Source of the DNA: Setophaga petechia
Taxonomy: Eukaryota; Chordata; Aves; Passeriformes; Parulidae
Assembly: GCA_024362935.1 (NCBI GenBank)
Contig: JANCRA010000065.1
Coordinates: 2,480,001 to 2,544,000, forward strand
DNA: 64,000 bases
Direction of reading: 5' to 3'
The translations under genes and the position numbers were made by a program. Of the stretch, positions 33,030 through 44,469 are shown one piece after another. The notes beneath the pieces are model-generated. The model made no database searches, was not told the DNA's origin, and saw only the letters and a program-made list of their open reading frames with translations. Each line of letters begins with the position of its first letter. Position 1 is the first letter of the stretch.

Positions 33030-33900
33030 AACAGATCGATGGGGTACGAGCATCATGAAGTCACCCCAGGACACGCCCCTGTCAAGGTCAGGGGGTCCCG
33101 TCCCCGCCTCATCTCCGGGCTGCCGGGAGTCCCCCAGCTCCGGTACCGCCCCTTCCCCTCTCCCCGCCCCGGGGGTCCCCCGTTCCACAGCTCCGGCTCT
33201 CACGGGGATCCCCAAAACCAATGTCCCGCCCCGTCGGTACCGGGCCATCCCCACGTGGACCCCCCGGGACCCTCCCGAGGGGCGATCGCGGCTTCTCTGC
33301 CCCCGAAAAAGCTCCTCTAAGGGAGCCCGGAGATATCCGGGGCTCGGGCCCGGGATCTGCCGGCTCCGAACGCTCTCCAAAAAATCCTCCCGGAGAGCCC
33401 TGGCTGGAGCCGGGGCGAGCTCGGCCTCCGCCCTCACCTGCGGCTCGGGGCTGGGGGCGATGCTCCCGGGCAGGGGGGGCTGCAGGCTCAGCGTGCGGGC
33501 GCTGCGAGCGCCGGGATTCTCCCGCTCTGCTCCTGCTCCTCCTCCTGTCCCTCCTCTTCCTCCCGCATTTCCTCCGCTCCCAGCCCGGACCCCCCTTTCC
33601 CACCCCTCTGCCCCGCGGCCGCCGCAGCACCGGCTGCTGGGTGGGGGAGCCCCCGATCGGCCCCAGGGGTGGGCAGGGGGCTCGGGGACCCCCCCGGGGC
33701 GGATCCGTCCCCCGGCCCGAGCCCCAAATTCCGCTCCGGGGCCGCCGGGCTCTGCGGGTCCGCCTGGCAACCGGTGAGTCATCGGCGAGAAAAGCTCTGG
33801 TTGGCTGGAAATCGTTTAATGAGTTCTCTGATTGGCTGGAATTGTGAAAGGCGCTGCGCCCTGCTGGTGACCCTGGGAGCAGCGGGGTCGGGGCCGGAGC
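33030..33900. promoter_or_regulatory. CpG-rich promoter-like block
   Basis: The segment is strongly GC- and CpG-rich with long frames on both strands, as expected from composition rather than coding. At its right edge are two inverted CCAAT-like elements (near 33,800 and 33,831, TTGGCTGG) like those of the 54.8-kb core. It lies upstream, on the minus strand, of the degenerate ZNF at 31.1-31.6 kb and may be its ancestral promoter, now separated by the solo LTR. Confidence 0.5.
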
Positions 33901-34407
33901 CTTTTCCTATTTAATTTTGTTTTCTGAGACCTTTTTCCGATTTTTTTCTCTCCCTCTGAGAACTTTTTCCTAATTCTTTCCCTCCCTCTGAGACCTCTTT
34001 CCGATTTCTTTCTCTCCCACTCTCCTCACCATTTCTTGTTCAGTTCCATCCAAGTTCAATCAAATCCGCAGGTTGCCCTCCCACGCTCTCATTTTCTCCT
34101 TCACTGGGGCAGAGGCGTCTCTCCCTCGCGAACTCGTAACCCATGGGCTGGGTCCCTTCCCACCCCAATTGTTCCAGGATTCTGTCGGGGACTCGCTTCC
34201 ATTTCCTCCCTCCCTCTGCTTCCACCTGGGAAGGTGCTGGAAAATGCCCGGCAAAGCCACCTTTGATGTGTGCTCTGGGAGCCCCCAGAGCTGCTGGCCC
34301 TTGTCCCCTGGCCCTGCACAGCTCCTTGGGAGGCACGGCAGGAGCAGCACCCTGGGAGCCTCGGGAATGCCCCTCTGGGATCCATGGCACACACTCCCAG
34401 GGGCTGG

Positions 34408-34690
34408 AATTCCAGTTCCCAGCCAGGAAAAGATGTTCCTGCCCTTGAAAGCAAAGCTCTTAAGAAGGAGCCAAAGGCCAAGTGGAGCAAGATCCTACAG
34501 TGACATTTCACTGCCAGCCTTCAGAACTTCACCCATGGTTGTTGTAGCTCCTGCACTGGGAATTAAATCAGGGCAGGGTCTTTGGTGGGAGCTGCCCTGG
34601 GTCAAAGGAGACACTGAGAGAGAAACAGAGCAGGCAAAGAGAGGCAGGAGAGAAAGGAGGACACAAACACAATCAGCTGAGTAGGTGACA
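34408..34690. repeat. Duplicated module, copy 1
   Basis: It is about 94% identical to 50,741-51,040 and more distantly similar to 51,260-51,510. The modules contain a recurring TTTCACTGCCAGCCT segment and an AGAGAGAAACAGAGCAGG purine-rich segment. No coding sense was found. They may be duplicated together with ZNF loci, or be an unrecognised interspersed repeat. Confidence 0.65.
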
Positions 34691-35319
34691 CTGAAAACAG
34701 ACCAGAACTGACTAAAAAGGAATATGAGAGAAAGAAATAATTTTGCACCTCTTATTTACTATCAAAATACAATTTCTTCCCTTTCTCACACACCTCTTGC
34801 CAGTGTCACTCAGCAGGGATGTCAAAAAGTTCTTCATTCTGGGTGGATGTTCCAGGCTGCAGCCACAAAGCAAACAGGGAATGGGGATTTTCCTGCTCCT
34901 GGGGAGTTTGACATCCTCAGCTGAGGAGAGGAGGAGGCACCAGAAGAAAAGGGCAGCTGGGCTTCATCCTCCTACAGGAAAGAGAGGGGAGGGGAATCTC
35001 TTGTCCTGTCTTCAGGTGCTCCCACAGGGATGTGAGGGCTGATCCCAGAGCCCCAAGGGTCACAGTCAGGGCTGCCCTCAGGGAATGCTCACCTGGTATT
35101 GAGGGGCAGCGTGGGAGCACCTGGATCTTGGAGCACCCAGCTGCCCCCCGTGTTTGGAGGCGCCTGAGGAGGGCTGGGACGATGCCAGGGACATCCTGCA
35201 GTGACATCCCCCCTGTCCCGCTCTGGCTGAGCTCAGTCCCAAACCTGACCCTGATCCTGGTCTCAATCTCACTCCATGTTTAGACACACTCACAGTTCTG
35301 TATTTAATCTCATCCCAGT

Positions 35320-36000
35320 TCCGAACTTGTCTATCCCCAGACCCAATCCCAACCCCAGCCCTAAAGCCAATCCCATGTCTAGCCTTAACACCAATCCCAG
35401 CTCTAATTCAAATCTCAGCCCCAACTCCAATCCCAGCCCCAATTCCAGCCCCTTCCTAAATCCTCAGCCCCAAACCAAATCCCAGGTTCAGCCCTTCTGG
35501 GGGTTTGGGGGTGTCTCTGTCCCTGTGAGCCCGATGATGTTTGGGTGGGGTCACAGCAGGGCTGAGAGGGACAGAGACCCCCCCGGCCTCCCCAGGGGTG
35601 AGAAGGTGGGAGAGCCCCCCCAGCCCCGAGCAGCCTCAGTGGTGAGAGGGACACAGAGCCCCTGGTCCCCAGCCCTGCACAGGCATTGCCTGAGGCCAGA
35701 GGGATGGAGACCCCCGAGCATCCCCCAGGGTGTGGGGACAGAGACCCCCAAGCATCCCCTGGGCTGAGAGGGACAGAGACTGCCCCGAGCACCCCCTGGA
35801 ACAGGGGTGAGAGGGAGGGAGACCCCCCAGGCACTCCCTGGGGTGAGAATGATGGAGACCCCCTGGGGAATGGCCTGGGGTGACAGGGACAGGGACACCC
35901 CCTGGGGAATGCCCTGGGGTGACAGGGACAGTCCCAACAAACTCCTCCTGAGCATTCCCCAGGGCGAGAGGCAAAGAGACCCCTCAAGCCGCCCCTGGGC
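35320..36000. repeat. Low-complexity and minisatellite block
   Basis: 35,320-35,480 consists of AATCCCAGCCCCAA-type repeats. 35,640-35,935 consists of degenerate units of roughly 45 bp containing GGGACAGAGACCCCC and CCCTGGGGTGA. Long frames through it are repeat-derived. Confidence 0.65.
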
Positions 36001-36989
36001 ACTGGACAAAATAAACTCAGCAGAAATCAAACTGAACCCTTCATAAAATACTTTGATGAATATTTCATTTTCCCACTAGTCACATGTGATGAAAATGCAA
36101 ACATCTCCCAAACATGAATAAACCGACAATAGAAGCAATTCTGTGGCAATTCCTGGTTTCATCAGTTCCTGCACACATCGAGCTCAGCTGCTGGCAGGTT
36201 CCAATAAAAGATAAGTAGAAATTCGGCCAAATACAGATTATGAAAAGGAAGAAAACACTCTGTGTAGCTGTCACAAAGGTGACAGGGACGAAGAGAAAAA
36301 GGATTCTCAATTTGGCAAAGCCCCCAAGCCTGGGAATTCAGGAGTAATTCGGGAAATTAGCTACTTGAGCTGGGCTTCTTGTGGGACTTTCAGCAGCCTT
36401 GTGTTCCTCACAGTGGGGTGAATGAACCTTGTCAGCCTGGCTGGTATCATTTGCTCCCTTTCCTCCAGTGATTTTAACAAACTTTTCAAGGAAGGACAAC
36501 AAAACATTTTCTTTCCAATGGCATCCCACAACAGCCATTTTCCTCATCAGTCCTCCCAGAAGTCGCTGCATCCAAGTTTCCAAGAATTCCTCCAGAGAGA
36601 ACCACAACCTCCTCTTTGGAGGGAACCATGCTGTTGTCAAAGGCACTTGAGGTAAGAGAACAGTGCCCTGAACTCACAGTGCCAAAATAATGTCAAAATC
36701 TGGTTAAGAAAATTTTTAGAGAGATGCCTCTTACCCAATTAAGGTGCTAACAAGACCAAATCCAAAGTGGATTTTATTGAACAGTAAATGTGAGGGAGAG
36801 AGAAATAGAAAGAAAGAGAAAAGGAGGGAGAGCAAGGGAGTGACAGGGACAGAGACCTCCTCTGGAGCAGGGCAAGTGTGACATTGTCCCCTGTGTGTTT
36901 GGCCTTCCCAGGGTGAGGGTTTTACACCTGAGCCAGTTTGGGTAAGGGGGGTGGTGTTCACCCCCTGAGCAGGGATTACCCCACTGTTT

Positions 36990-37500
36990 CAGGTTGCAAT
37001 GGAAGATGGAACCAAATGCATGTTTTCAATCCCCATCTTCATCAACTGCTACAAACAGGCGGGGCAGTGTTCTTTATCTCTTGCATGACTCAGCCCTGAT
37101 AACGCCCTCCAGGGGAGATATCTTCTGTGAATGGGCCATTGAGTGTCACTGCAGGACTGATAAAATTCCTTCATGCCATTGTGGGATGCTCCACCCAGGG
37201 GGAGGATCCAAGCATTCCTACCTGGATATAAGCAGAGACTTTCAACACCAGGAACACCTTGCCTACTGGATTCCCAGAGGACAAGAGCTCCAGAACCACC
37301 ACTGCACCTTCAGAGGAAGAGCAGACCCTTCTACAGGATCACTGCTTCAACAGAATCACGTTCATCACTCCAACAGGACTGCAGCCACCATTTAATGGGA
37401 CTGCTGCCACCAGCCTGACCAACATGGTGTCAGGTTATATCCCGACTCTGTCAGTTTAAGGCAGTGTTTCTGTATCATTGCCTTGATCTTCATTTTCTTA
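36990..37500 (+). repeat. Candidate LTR fragment upstream of the ZNF gene
   Basis: The segment has a TATA-like GGATATAAGCAGAG (37,223) and a late ATTAAA (37,500), in the spacing of U3-R. No partner copy or clear TG...CA ends were found. It lies immediately 5' of the 37.6-kb ZNF exon and could contribute a promoter. Confidence 0.35.
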
Positions 37501-37622
37501 TTAAATCATAATTCTGGCTTAGATTCTCCCCCAGGTCTGCCTTCAAACCAGCACAAAATTTAGTGTGCCCATCCCTTGTTTTCCTCCCAAAACAGGATTT
37601 CCCATCCCCAAAACTGTGCCAG

Positions 37623-38678
37623 ATGCAGAAGGAGATTGCAAGGAAGAGGGAGATTCCCCGAGACACCCAGGCAGGTGATAAGGAAGTCAGTTCCCCTTTC
37701 CCCCTCTCTCCTGCTTCATCTCCCAGCCCAGCACAGCCCCTGGCTGCAGGACAACTTCCGTGCAAACCCCGTCCTGCTGTGGATGCACTGGGGGGATCTC
37801 CTTCCCCTTCCCTCTGGCATGGAGGCAAATCCCATCCTCTCCTTGACCTTTCTCCCCCAGACAAGAAGCTGAGGATGGAGACCAGGGAGGCCAAATCCTC
37901 ACAGCAGAACCTCCTGGAAGAGGCTGTTTTGAGTGGCTCCTTGGGACAGGAATCCCATGGGGAGGAAAAGCCCTGTAGATCCCACAGGAGGAGGGGCTCC
38001 AAGCCCAGCCCATGGGGCTCTGAGGAGGAAAGACCCACCCTGTGCCAGAAAGGTGGACAGAGCTTCAGCCAGAGCTTGGAGCTGGTGGTCCATGAGCAGC
38101 TTCATGATGGGCAGAAGCCCTACAAGTGCTTGGAGTGTGGGAAGAGCTTCAGGCAGAGCAGCACCCTGATCAGCCACCAGATGATCCACACCGGGGAATG
38201 GCCCTACAAGTGTTGGGAATGTGGGAAGGGCTTCAGCTACAGCTCCACCCTGGTCACCCACCGGCGAATCCACACTGGGGAGAGGCCCTATGAGTGTCCC
38301 GAGTGTCAGAAGAGGTTTCAGACCAGCTCTGATCTCCTCAGGCATCAGCAGATTCACACGGATGAGAGGCCCTTCCGCTGCCCTGACTGTGGGAAGGGCT
38401 TCAAGCGCAACTCCCACCTCATCATCCACCAGCGCATCCACACTGGGGAGAGGCCCTACGAGTGTCCCCAGTGTGGGAAGAGGTTTCAGTGCAGCTCCAA
38501 TCTCCGCCTGCACAAGCGGATTCACACAGAGGAGAGGCCGTTCCTCTGCCCTTATTGCGGAAAGGGCTTCAAGCACAGCTCCACCCTCATCACCCACCAG
38601 CGCATCCACACTGGGGAGAGGCCCTACGAGTGTCCCCAGTGTGGGAAGAGCTTCACCACCAGCTCTCACTTGACCTGA
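37623..38678 (+). CDS. C2H2 zinc-finger protein, C-terminally truncated
   Basis: There are two coding exons: 37,623-37,674 (ATG at 37,623, ending at a donor GTGATA) and 37,861-38,678 after a CCCCCAG acceptor. The 186-bp intron is a multiple of three, so the frame also reads through. Residues after the exon junction form a ~75-residue linker, then one degenerate finger, six complete C2H2 fingers joined by HTGE(R/W)P-type linkers, and an eighth finger cut by TGA at 38,676-38,678. The sister gene at 59.7 kb has CGA (Arg) there, so a CpG-to-TpG change is likely. No KRAB box was recognised. It is probably a nuclear DNA-binding protein. Confidence 0.75.
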   Translation: MQKEIARKREIPRDTQAGDKEVSSPFPLSPASSPSPAQPLAAGQLPCKPRPAVDALGGSPSPSLWHGGKSHPLLDLSPPDKKLRMETREAKSSQQNLLEEAVLSGSLGQESHGEEKPCRSHRRRGSKPSPWGSEEERPTLCQKGGQSFSQSLELVVHEQLHDGQKPYKCLECGKSFRQSSTLISHQMIHTGEWPYKCWECGKGFSYSSTLVTHRRIHTGERPYECPECQKRFQTSSDLLRHQQIHTDERPFRCPDCGKGFKRNSHLIIHQRIHTGERPYECPQCGKRFQCSSNLRLHKRIHTEERPFLCPYCGKGFKHSSTLITHQRIHTGERPYECPQCGKSFTTSSHLT

Positions 38679-39294
38679 CACCAACGGAGCCACCAGTAAG
38701 GGAAGCCCTGCCAATGCCCCAGCTGCAGGAACAGCTTCAAGCACCGCTCCAGCTTCATCCCCTATGGGAGAAACTACATTGGGAAAAGCCCTGGATATCC
38801 TTGTTCCCCATGGTCCATGCTGGGAAGACACCTGTCCCTTTTTTCTGCCCCTGCCAATGACGTGATGTTTAATGGAAGAACATGAGGCTCTGGCCATGGC
38901 CCTGTCATTACATTCAATCACACCTCAGGTCATTGCCAGGGGCAGGAAAGGGACTCGGTCTCTCTCTCTCCCTGAGGAGAAGGGTGTCCTTTCAAGCACG
39001 GAAAATTGTGGCCAGGCAGACCCAGTGAGTTGTGTTGTAGTGTTCCCTGTGAAGATTGGGGTTTTTTTATCCCTTCTGTTATCAATACTGTTTCTGTTCT
39101 TCTTTGTTCCTTATCTCGTTGCTGTTCCCAATAAATTCTTCTTATCTCAGCCCAGGATCTTTGCCTTTTGTGCTTCCCATAGGAGGCAGGAGGGCAGCGA
39201 GGGCAGTGTGGTTTTAGCAGGAGCAGGAAATTGGGGAATCCCATTCCTGAACCCCGGCCCATGGAAACCGAGCATCCCAGCTGGTCCCAGCCCT

Positions 39295-39885
39295 GGTGGC
39301 CATGGCAACAGCCTTGGGAGCGGGTCCCTGGCTGGGGCTGTGGGAACCTCTTCCCTCTGGTGCCCAGGGACAGGAGTGGAGGGAACGGCTGCAGCTGAGT
39401 TGGGGCAGGCTCAGGTTGGATATCAGGAAAAGGTTTTTGCCCAGAGGCTGCTGGGGCCCTGCCCAGGCTCCCCAGGGAAGGGTCCCAGCTCCAGAGCTCC
39501 CTGAGCTCCAGCAGCGTTTGGACAGCGCTGCCAGGCCCAGGCTGGCATTGTTGGGGTGTCCTGTGCAGGGCCAGCAGTTAGACTGGAGGATCCTGATGGG
39601 TCCCTCCCAGCTCAGCCCATTCTGTGGTTCTGGGATCCCATGAGCCTGGGGATAGGGCTGCCAATGGTTGCCATGGCAACGGGCTCTGGCTGCAGGCCTG
39701 AGCTGGTGTCCATGGCAACCACCCCTGGCATGGGGTCTCCATGGATCTGCCATGGAAACTGACCATAGCAACAGGGGGCTGGGGATGGTTGCCATGGAAA
39801 CTGACCATAGCAACAGTGTGGTTGGTGATGGTTGCCATGGAAACTGACCATAGCAACAGGGGGCTGGTGATGGTTGCCTGCTGAG
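39295..39885. repeat. Repeats carrying RFX X-box-like palindromes
   Basis: Sites of the form GTTGCCATGGAAAC or GTTGCCATGGCAAC recur at ~39,296, 39,667, 39,707, 39,749, 39,787, 39,830 and 39,872 (the last partial). The latter part (39,735-39,883) is a tandem array of ~42-43 bp with a GACCATAGCAACAG segment in each unit. The palindrome matches the known RFX-type X-box consensus. Confidence 0.7.
39340..39645 (+). mobile_element. CR1 LINE 3' fragment, plus strand
   Basis: The segment has the typical avian CR1 3' region: a GGTTGGATATCAGGAAAAGG segment, a GGACAGCGCTGCCAGGC-like segment, and a 3' end reading GGGTCCCTCCCAGCTCAGCC followed by ATTCTGTGGTTCTG. It is diverged and truncated. It overlaps the X-box-like repeat region, whose tandem array starts just after it. 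Confidence 0.7.
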
Positions 39886-40215
39886 GATCAGATTTGTCAC
39901 AGGCCCTCAGAGGGGTTCCATTGGGACTTTCCAAGAGTCTCCAGGCTGTTCCAGAGCTGGAATGTCACAGGCACAGACAGGGGCTCCATGGAGCCCTCCC
40001 AGGTGTTTCTGTGGATGGTAAAGAGCCCTGTGGTCAGAGGCAGTCACAGCCATTCCATGGTGACATCCCGGGGGACCTTGGGCTGCAAAGGCACCCATCT
40101 GTCACAGGCACCCACGGGGGCTCCTCGCTGACATCCCAGGGGTCCCCAGGCTGCCAAAGAGCCGGGATGTCCCAGACACTCACAGGGGTTGCTGTCATGG
40201 GCACAGTGGGAGCTT
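39886..40215. repeat. Tandem repeat of ~90 bp
   Basis: Three to four degenerate units share TGTCACAGGCAC, GGGGCTCC and a GACATCCC...GGGG...CAGGCTG block. No coding role. Confidence 0.5.
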
Positions 40216-41625
40216 CAGGCAAAGTTTATTAGAGAAGCTCCTTTTGGGTCATGAGGTACGTAAAGGATCCCCTATAGCCCCCACAGATCCCCAAATTTAA
40301 CCGTTGAATCAGAGATGACATGGACTCAGATAAGACAGCTAAGGGATAAAAGCCTCCCATTTATTCAATCCTCTTCTTTTATATCTTGGTTTGCTACAAG
40401 TGGACCTCACTGCTCATTTAATCAACACATTTCACTTGATTGGCCAATTAAGACAAGACCCTTCAGTATCCAATTTTATGGAAAAAAACAACTTTTCCAA
40501 ACTTTGTCGGGGCCCCGTATATTTATGTTTGTTTTATGTTGGGCCTTTCTGGGGGCTCCCTGGATAGGGGAAACACACTTCTCTAGCAGTTCTGTACCTG
40601 GTAAAGGGAGGTGCACGGGACTTTTTTGGTCTTCAGCTGCTTGTTTATTGTTATCTTATCTGAAGTTGTGCATGCTGTGCACACCAGGCCCAGTACGCTT
40701 GGAAAACACCGCAAAGTGGCTCTAAAATATTTGGTTTCAATGTCTTTTAAAGTTGTCTCTTCCAATTAACCCTTAAAATGTACATTTCTACTTATCTACC
40801 AATAACTCATCCCTTGACTGTCCACAAAATCTCTGAACTGTGCTTTCCTTGACCAATCACCCTGTGCCACCAACACTGCAGAAAATGGAGCAGATGAAGA
40901 AGAAGACAGGGACTAAACCCCAATTCCTCCATCTTGCTTCCTATCTACACCATAACAAAAATCCCAAAACCTGCATTTCTCACCCAAGAGACATACTATT
41001 CTGCCTTCTAATCTATTTCACACTTTGGAAAATTCTAATCTATGTAAGAGTCTTGGAAGTCTTCTCCATGGGTGAAGGTTTAAGGCAATGTTTCTCGGAG
41101 GGTCAGGACCCCTCAGAGGAGACAGAGTAGTATTCCCTGTGCCCTGGATTCCCACACATTTAACCTAAAATCCTTTAATCCTTAACATGTGAAGTTACCC
41201 AAAAATTTTCCAGGTAAGTAGGATTAGAAGGAGAAGAAATAGAGAACGAGAAAGACAGAAGATCCATAGAAAGACACACACATACATACCAACTGCTGGG
41301 GTTCCACCATCGCTAACTGAGAAACCCAAAGAGACGGCAAGATCCAGACCATGGGCTCACCTTGTGCTTCAGCTTTTAACCCCCTGGGCCTTCATGGTCC
41401 TGCCCCTGGGGTGGGGCTGCCAATTGCTTGTCCAATCCAAGCCAAAGTAGCCCCAGCTGCTAGTGTGCGATTTATTGACAGCTCAACCAATCAGAGCTGG
41501 GTTAACACCACCCCCTGCTGTGTGATTGACAGCTCTGCCAGGCCAGGGCTGGGGGCGGGGCTCTGTCCCACCACAAACCAAGGCCTGACCCGGCCCTGGC
41601 CCCACACGGGCATTCCGAGCATCCC
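40216..41625. other. Non-coding stretch with possible LTR remnant
   Basis: 40,310-40,830 has a minus-strand AATAAA (TTTATT at ~40,360) and AT-rich LTR-like sequence, but no partner copy or firm ends. 41,340-41,620 is GC-rich with an inverted CCAAT near 41,428. No gene was recognised. Confidence 0.3.
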
Positions 41626-42732
41626 AGGGTGTCTCGGGACATCGATCTCATCCAGCCTCTGACAGCGACCATGGTGACACTGCGGAACCTCATGGAACAT
41701 GGGACAGTTGTGACAATGGAGATCCAAGGAAACTGTGGTGAGACTGTGGAATCCAGGAATCATGGAATCAAGGAGACCATTGTGCAAATCATGGGCCCTA
41801 TGGAAGCAAGGATCGATGATCAAACTGTGGTTTGATTGTGATTGATTTAAAATAGAAACAAGGAACCATTGTTTCACAGTGGAGCTGCATGGGGCCAATG
41901 GACCCTTGTGACTCTGTTGGGGCTCATGAAACCAAGAAGCCATTGTGACATTGCCAGACCTCATGGAATCAAGGAGGCCATTGTGACAGTGTTAGGACCC
42001 AGAAAGTCAATGGAACATGGAACAGGACTGCCTGGTTTGGCCTCCTGGGTGCTGTCTGACAGGTCCCACTGAATTTGACATGTCAAGGGCCACTTCCCAT
42101 CTGACCATGAAGCACTGGGGCTCTGTGCTTTTATTCCTATGGGAAAGAACTGTCTTTCTTATCTAGGCACCCTATCTTACAATGGCCAAATTCTTATCTA
42201 TCTGTTTATCTATCTATCTTACAATGGCCAAAATTGGGATTCTGCATCTAAAATTCTCTATATCCAAGGGTTACTCCCAGGCAAAATCTGCCCATATAGT
42301 CAAGTCTGGCTAGACTTGGCCTCTGGTGACTGCCTCTCATCTGCCCCTGCACCACTGGGGCTCACTTGTTTCCTTCCTTTGGAGACAATTGTGACACTGT
42401 GGAGAATTGTGGAACCAATGGGCCATGGTGACACTGCAGGCCCTTGTGGAACCTGTTACACTGTAGGAACTCGTGGAACCAAGGGGAACATTGTGACCCT
42501 GCAGGGTACCATGGATCCAAGGGACCATTGTGACACTGTGGGGCCTCGTGGAACCAAGGACATAATTGTGGCTTTGTTGGGCTGCATGGTCCCAAGAGGC
42601 CAGTGTGAAGTAGCAGGGCTTTGTGGAACCAAGAGGCCATTGCTGCATTTCAGGGCCTCGTGGAGCCAAAGGGCCGTTGTGATGCTGCAGGGCACCATGG
42701 ATCCATGGAGAGCATTGTGGCATTGCAAGCCC
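41626..42732 (-). repeat. Compound satellite, reverse orientation
   Basis: It consists of a ~36-bp minisatellite (41,630-42,060 and 42,370-42,732; unit type GGAACCAAGGGACCATTGTG) with one to two ~189-bp units between (42,060-42,370). Relative to 45,908-48,530 all units run in the opposite direction. It ends exactly at the 5' LTR of the gag-only element. Confidence 0.75.
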
Positions 42733-43134
42733 TGTCGCAGACATTCTTTGTGAAAAATCCTTTCTGTAGCATTTTTCCTTCTAGAGCTGAGAGGCTCGGT
42801 GGCAAATGTAAACAATTATTATCTGCTGCTGTGGAATGCAACAGGTCCACCCGTGATTGGTCCCCTGTAGATGTTTGGATCTACTGACCACTCATGGCAG
42901 GGCTGTTATCCTCTCTGCTGAGACAGACAGACCTTTGTTATTCATTCTTTCTATCTCCTTCTTAGCATAGCCAGCTTCTGAAGAAGCCTCTTTCCTTTCT
43001 ATCTCTGTGTAGTATAGTTATAATGTTATATATATATATATATATATTATAATATAATAAATCAAGCCTTCTGATCATGGAATCAAGATCCTGTCTCTTC
43101 CATCCTCAACAAACCCCTGTGACCACCGACAACA
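42733..43134 (+). repeat. 5' LTR of the gag-only element
   Basis: 402 bp with inverted CCAAT (GATTGG near 42,856) and AATAAA near 43,063. A (TA)n run at 43,028-43,048 is longer than in the 3' LTR. Partner of 45,517-45,907. Confidence 0.9.
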
Positions 43135-43136
43135 AC

Positions 43137-43154
43137 TGGTGATCTCGACTGAAG
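43137..43154 (+). promoter_or_regulatory. Primer-binding site, tRNA-Trp-like
   Basis: Two bases after the LTR the sequence TGGTGATCTCGACTGAAG resembles the tRNA-Trp primer site seen in ERV-A and alpharetroviruses, with several mismatches. Confidence 0.5.
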
Positions 43155-43272
43155 AGGACACTCATCACACAAGTGGATTCTAGCCAGGAGCTGAAGAACT
43201 GATGATCCTGATTTTGGACTGAGTTCACAGCCAAGGCTGACTACAGAGAGAACCTGAAAAGCCTCGAGGAAG

Positions 43273-44469
43273 ATGTATGGAAACCCTAGCAGCACCGTGC
43301 AGCCGGCCAGAGAGTGTTGGACACTGTCTCAAGGTACTGTTAGCTTTTCCCCTCCTGAGGATGAAGCCATTCGTAGTTTGTGGCTACTGCTCTGGAGATT
43401 TACTTCCTCAGAGCCTGAGGTTCCATTCTCCCCTTCAGAGGAGAGACTTATTGCCCTCTGGCAAAAATGGGGTGAAGAGGATGGAATTCTTGGAATTTTC
43501 TTGTCCCAGAGACATTTATATGATTTTTTTCGATGGGCAAAGCTTTTTGGTTTTTTTACAAATGTGTTATATGCCCTGGATGTCTTCGTGTGGGAGTGCA
43601 TGGACTCCATTTTCCAATTCGCTTTGGATCGAGGTTTGGAATATCCTCGGATTTATTTAACATTTAAAGCTCTTTTCCCGGTTTTGGAACGGAGAGCAGC
43701 TGTTTTTCCCTGGGTTGCTAAGTGCAACAGGCTCGCTCCGTTTCCCCCGACTCCTGTGGGAGGAGACCCTTTGGAGGGGGACGAACTGCTGCCTCTCACC
43801 CCCTCTGAACACAAGCAGAGGGGCGAATTTTCCCCCCGAGCCGAGAAAGTTTTTTTCTCTGCGTTTTCGGAGCATGCTCAGGCAGACTCGTCTTTTCCCC
43901 CCTCTTCCATCTCTCTGGGGGATGAAGAGTGGGCGGCGCTGCTCCGGCCAGCCCCGTGGACCCCGCCCCGGCCAGAGCTGTGGGTGGCACCAGCGCACGG
44001 GGCCACGCCTCCCGACATTGTGGGGCCGCCCCGACCTGCCCTGCGGGTGCTTCCCCAGCCGGCCCCGCCTGCGGCCGTCCCTTGGGCAGAGCCTGTGGGC
44101 GCGGTGGCTCCGCCTGTGAGCCTGGAAACTCCGCCCCGGCCAGCGCCGAGAACGCAGCGGGCGGCCCTGCCCGCAGCTCCGCCGGCTTCCCCACCTGCGC
44201 CTGTGTTGCTGGGCGACAGCAATGCGGCGCTTTTGGACACCGCAGCTGTGCTTCCAGCGCTTCCCTCGGAGGCAGAATGTGCACCTTTGCTGCTGCTCCT
44301 GGAGCCGAGCGACCCAACAGCAGCGTGTTCCCGCTCGCCCCCGCCGGCCCCACCGGCCACCCCAGCTGCCCTGGAAGTGGCAGCTTGTTCGAACTCAGAC
44401 CATCACGGGCCATCTGCGGCGGCGGCGCCAGCAGCCGGCCTCTCCTTCAGAGGAGGAGGCATGGCTTGA
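43273..44469 (+). CDS. gag: Gag-like protein of the non-autonomous element
   Basis: This is an intact frame of 398 codons starting at the first ATG after the primer site. Residues ~1-170 look folded and helical, with many Trp and Phe residues (LWLLLWRF, HLYDFFRWAKLFGFF). Residues ~175-390 are Pro/Ala-rich and probably disordered, built of short PPRPA-type motifs. No zinc knuckle lies inside the frame; a knuckle-like FYHCDKGH segment occurs out of frame near 44,857-44,880. I recognise no specific family. The open Pro/Ala-rich half may partly reflect high GC content. Confidence 0.6.
   Translation: MYGNPSSTVQPARECWTLSQGTVSFSPPEDEAIRSLWLLLWRFTSSEPEVPFSPSEERLIALWQKWGEEDGILGIFLSQRHLYDFFRWAKLFGFFTNVLYALDVFVWECMDSIFQFALDRGLEYPRIYLTFKALFPVLERRAAVFPWVAKCNRLAPFPPTPVGGDPLEGDELLPLTPSEHKQRGEFSPRAEKVFFSAFSEHAQADSSFPPSSISLGDEEWAALLRPAPWTPPRPELWVAPAHGATPPDIVGPPRPALRVLPQPAPPAAVPWAEPVGAVAPPVSLETPPRPAPRTQRAALPAAPPASPPAPVLLGDSNAALLDTAAVLPALPSEAECAPLLLLLEPSDPTAACSRSPPPAPPATPAALEVAACSNSDHHGPSAAAAPAAGLSFRGGGMA

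Noticed and set aside
33027..33847. Open frames of 173-251 codons on both strands
   Set aside because: They come from GC-rich, stop-poor composition. Frames overlap on both strands, are Pro/Gly/Arg-rich and show no domain.
37899..38921. 340-codon minus-strand frame over the ZNF gene (and a similar one at 59,006-59,887)
   Set aside because: Antisense shadow of tandem zinc fingers: its internal repeats mirror the finger period.
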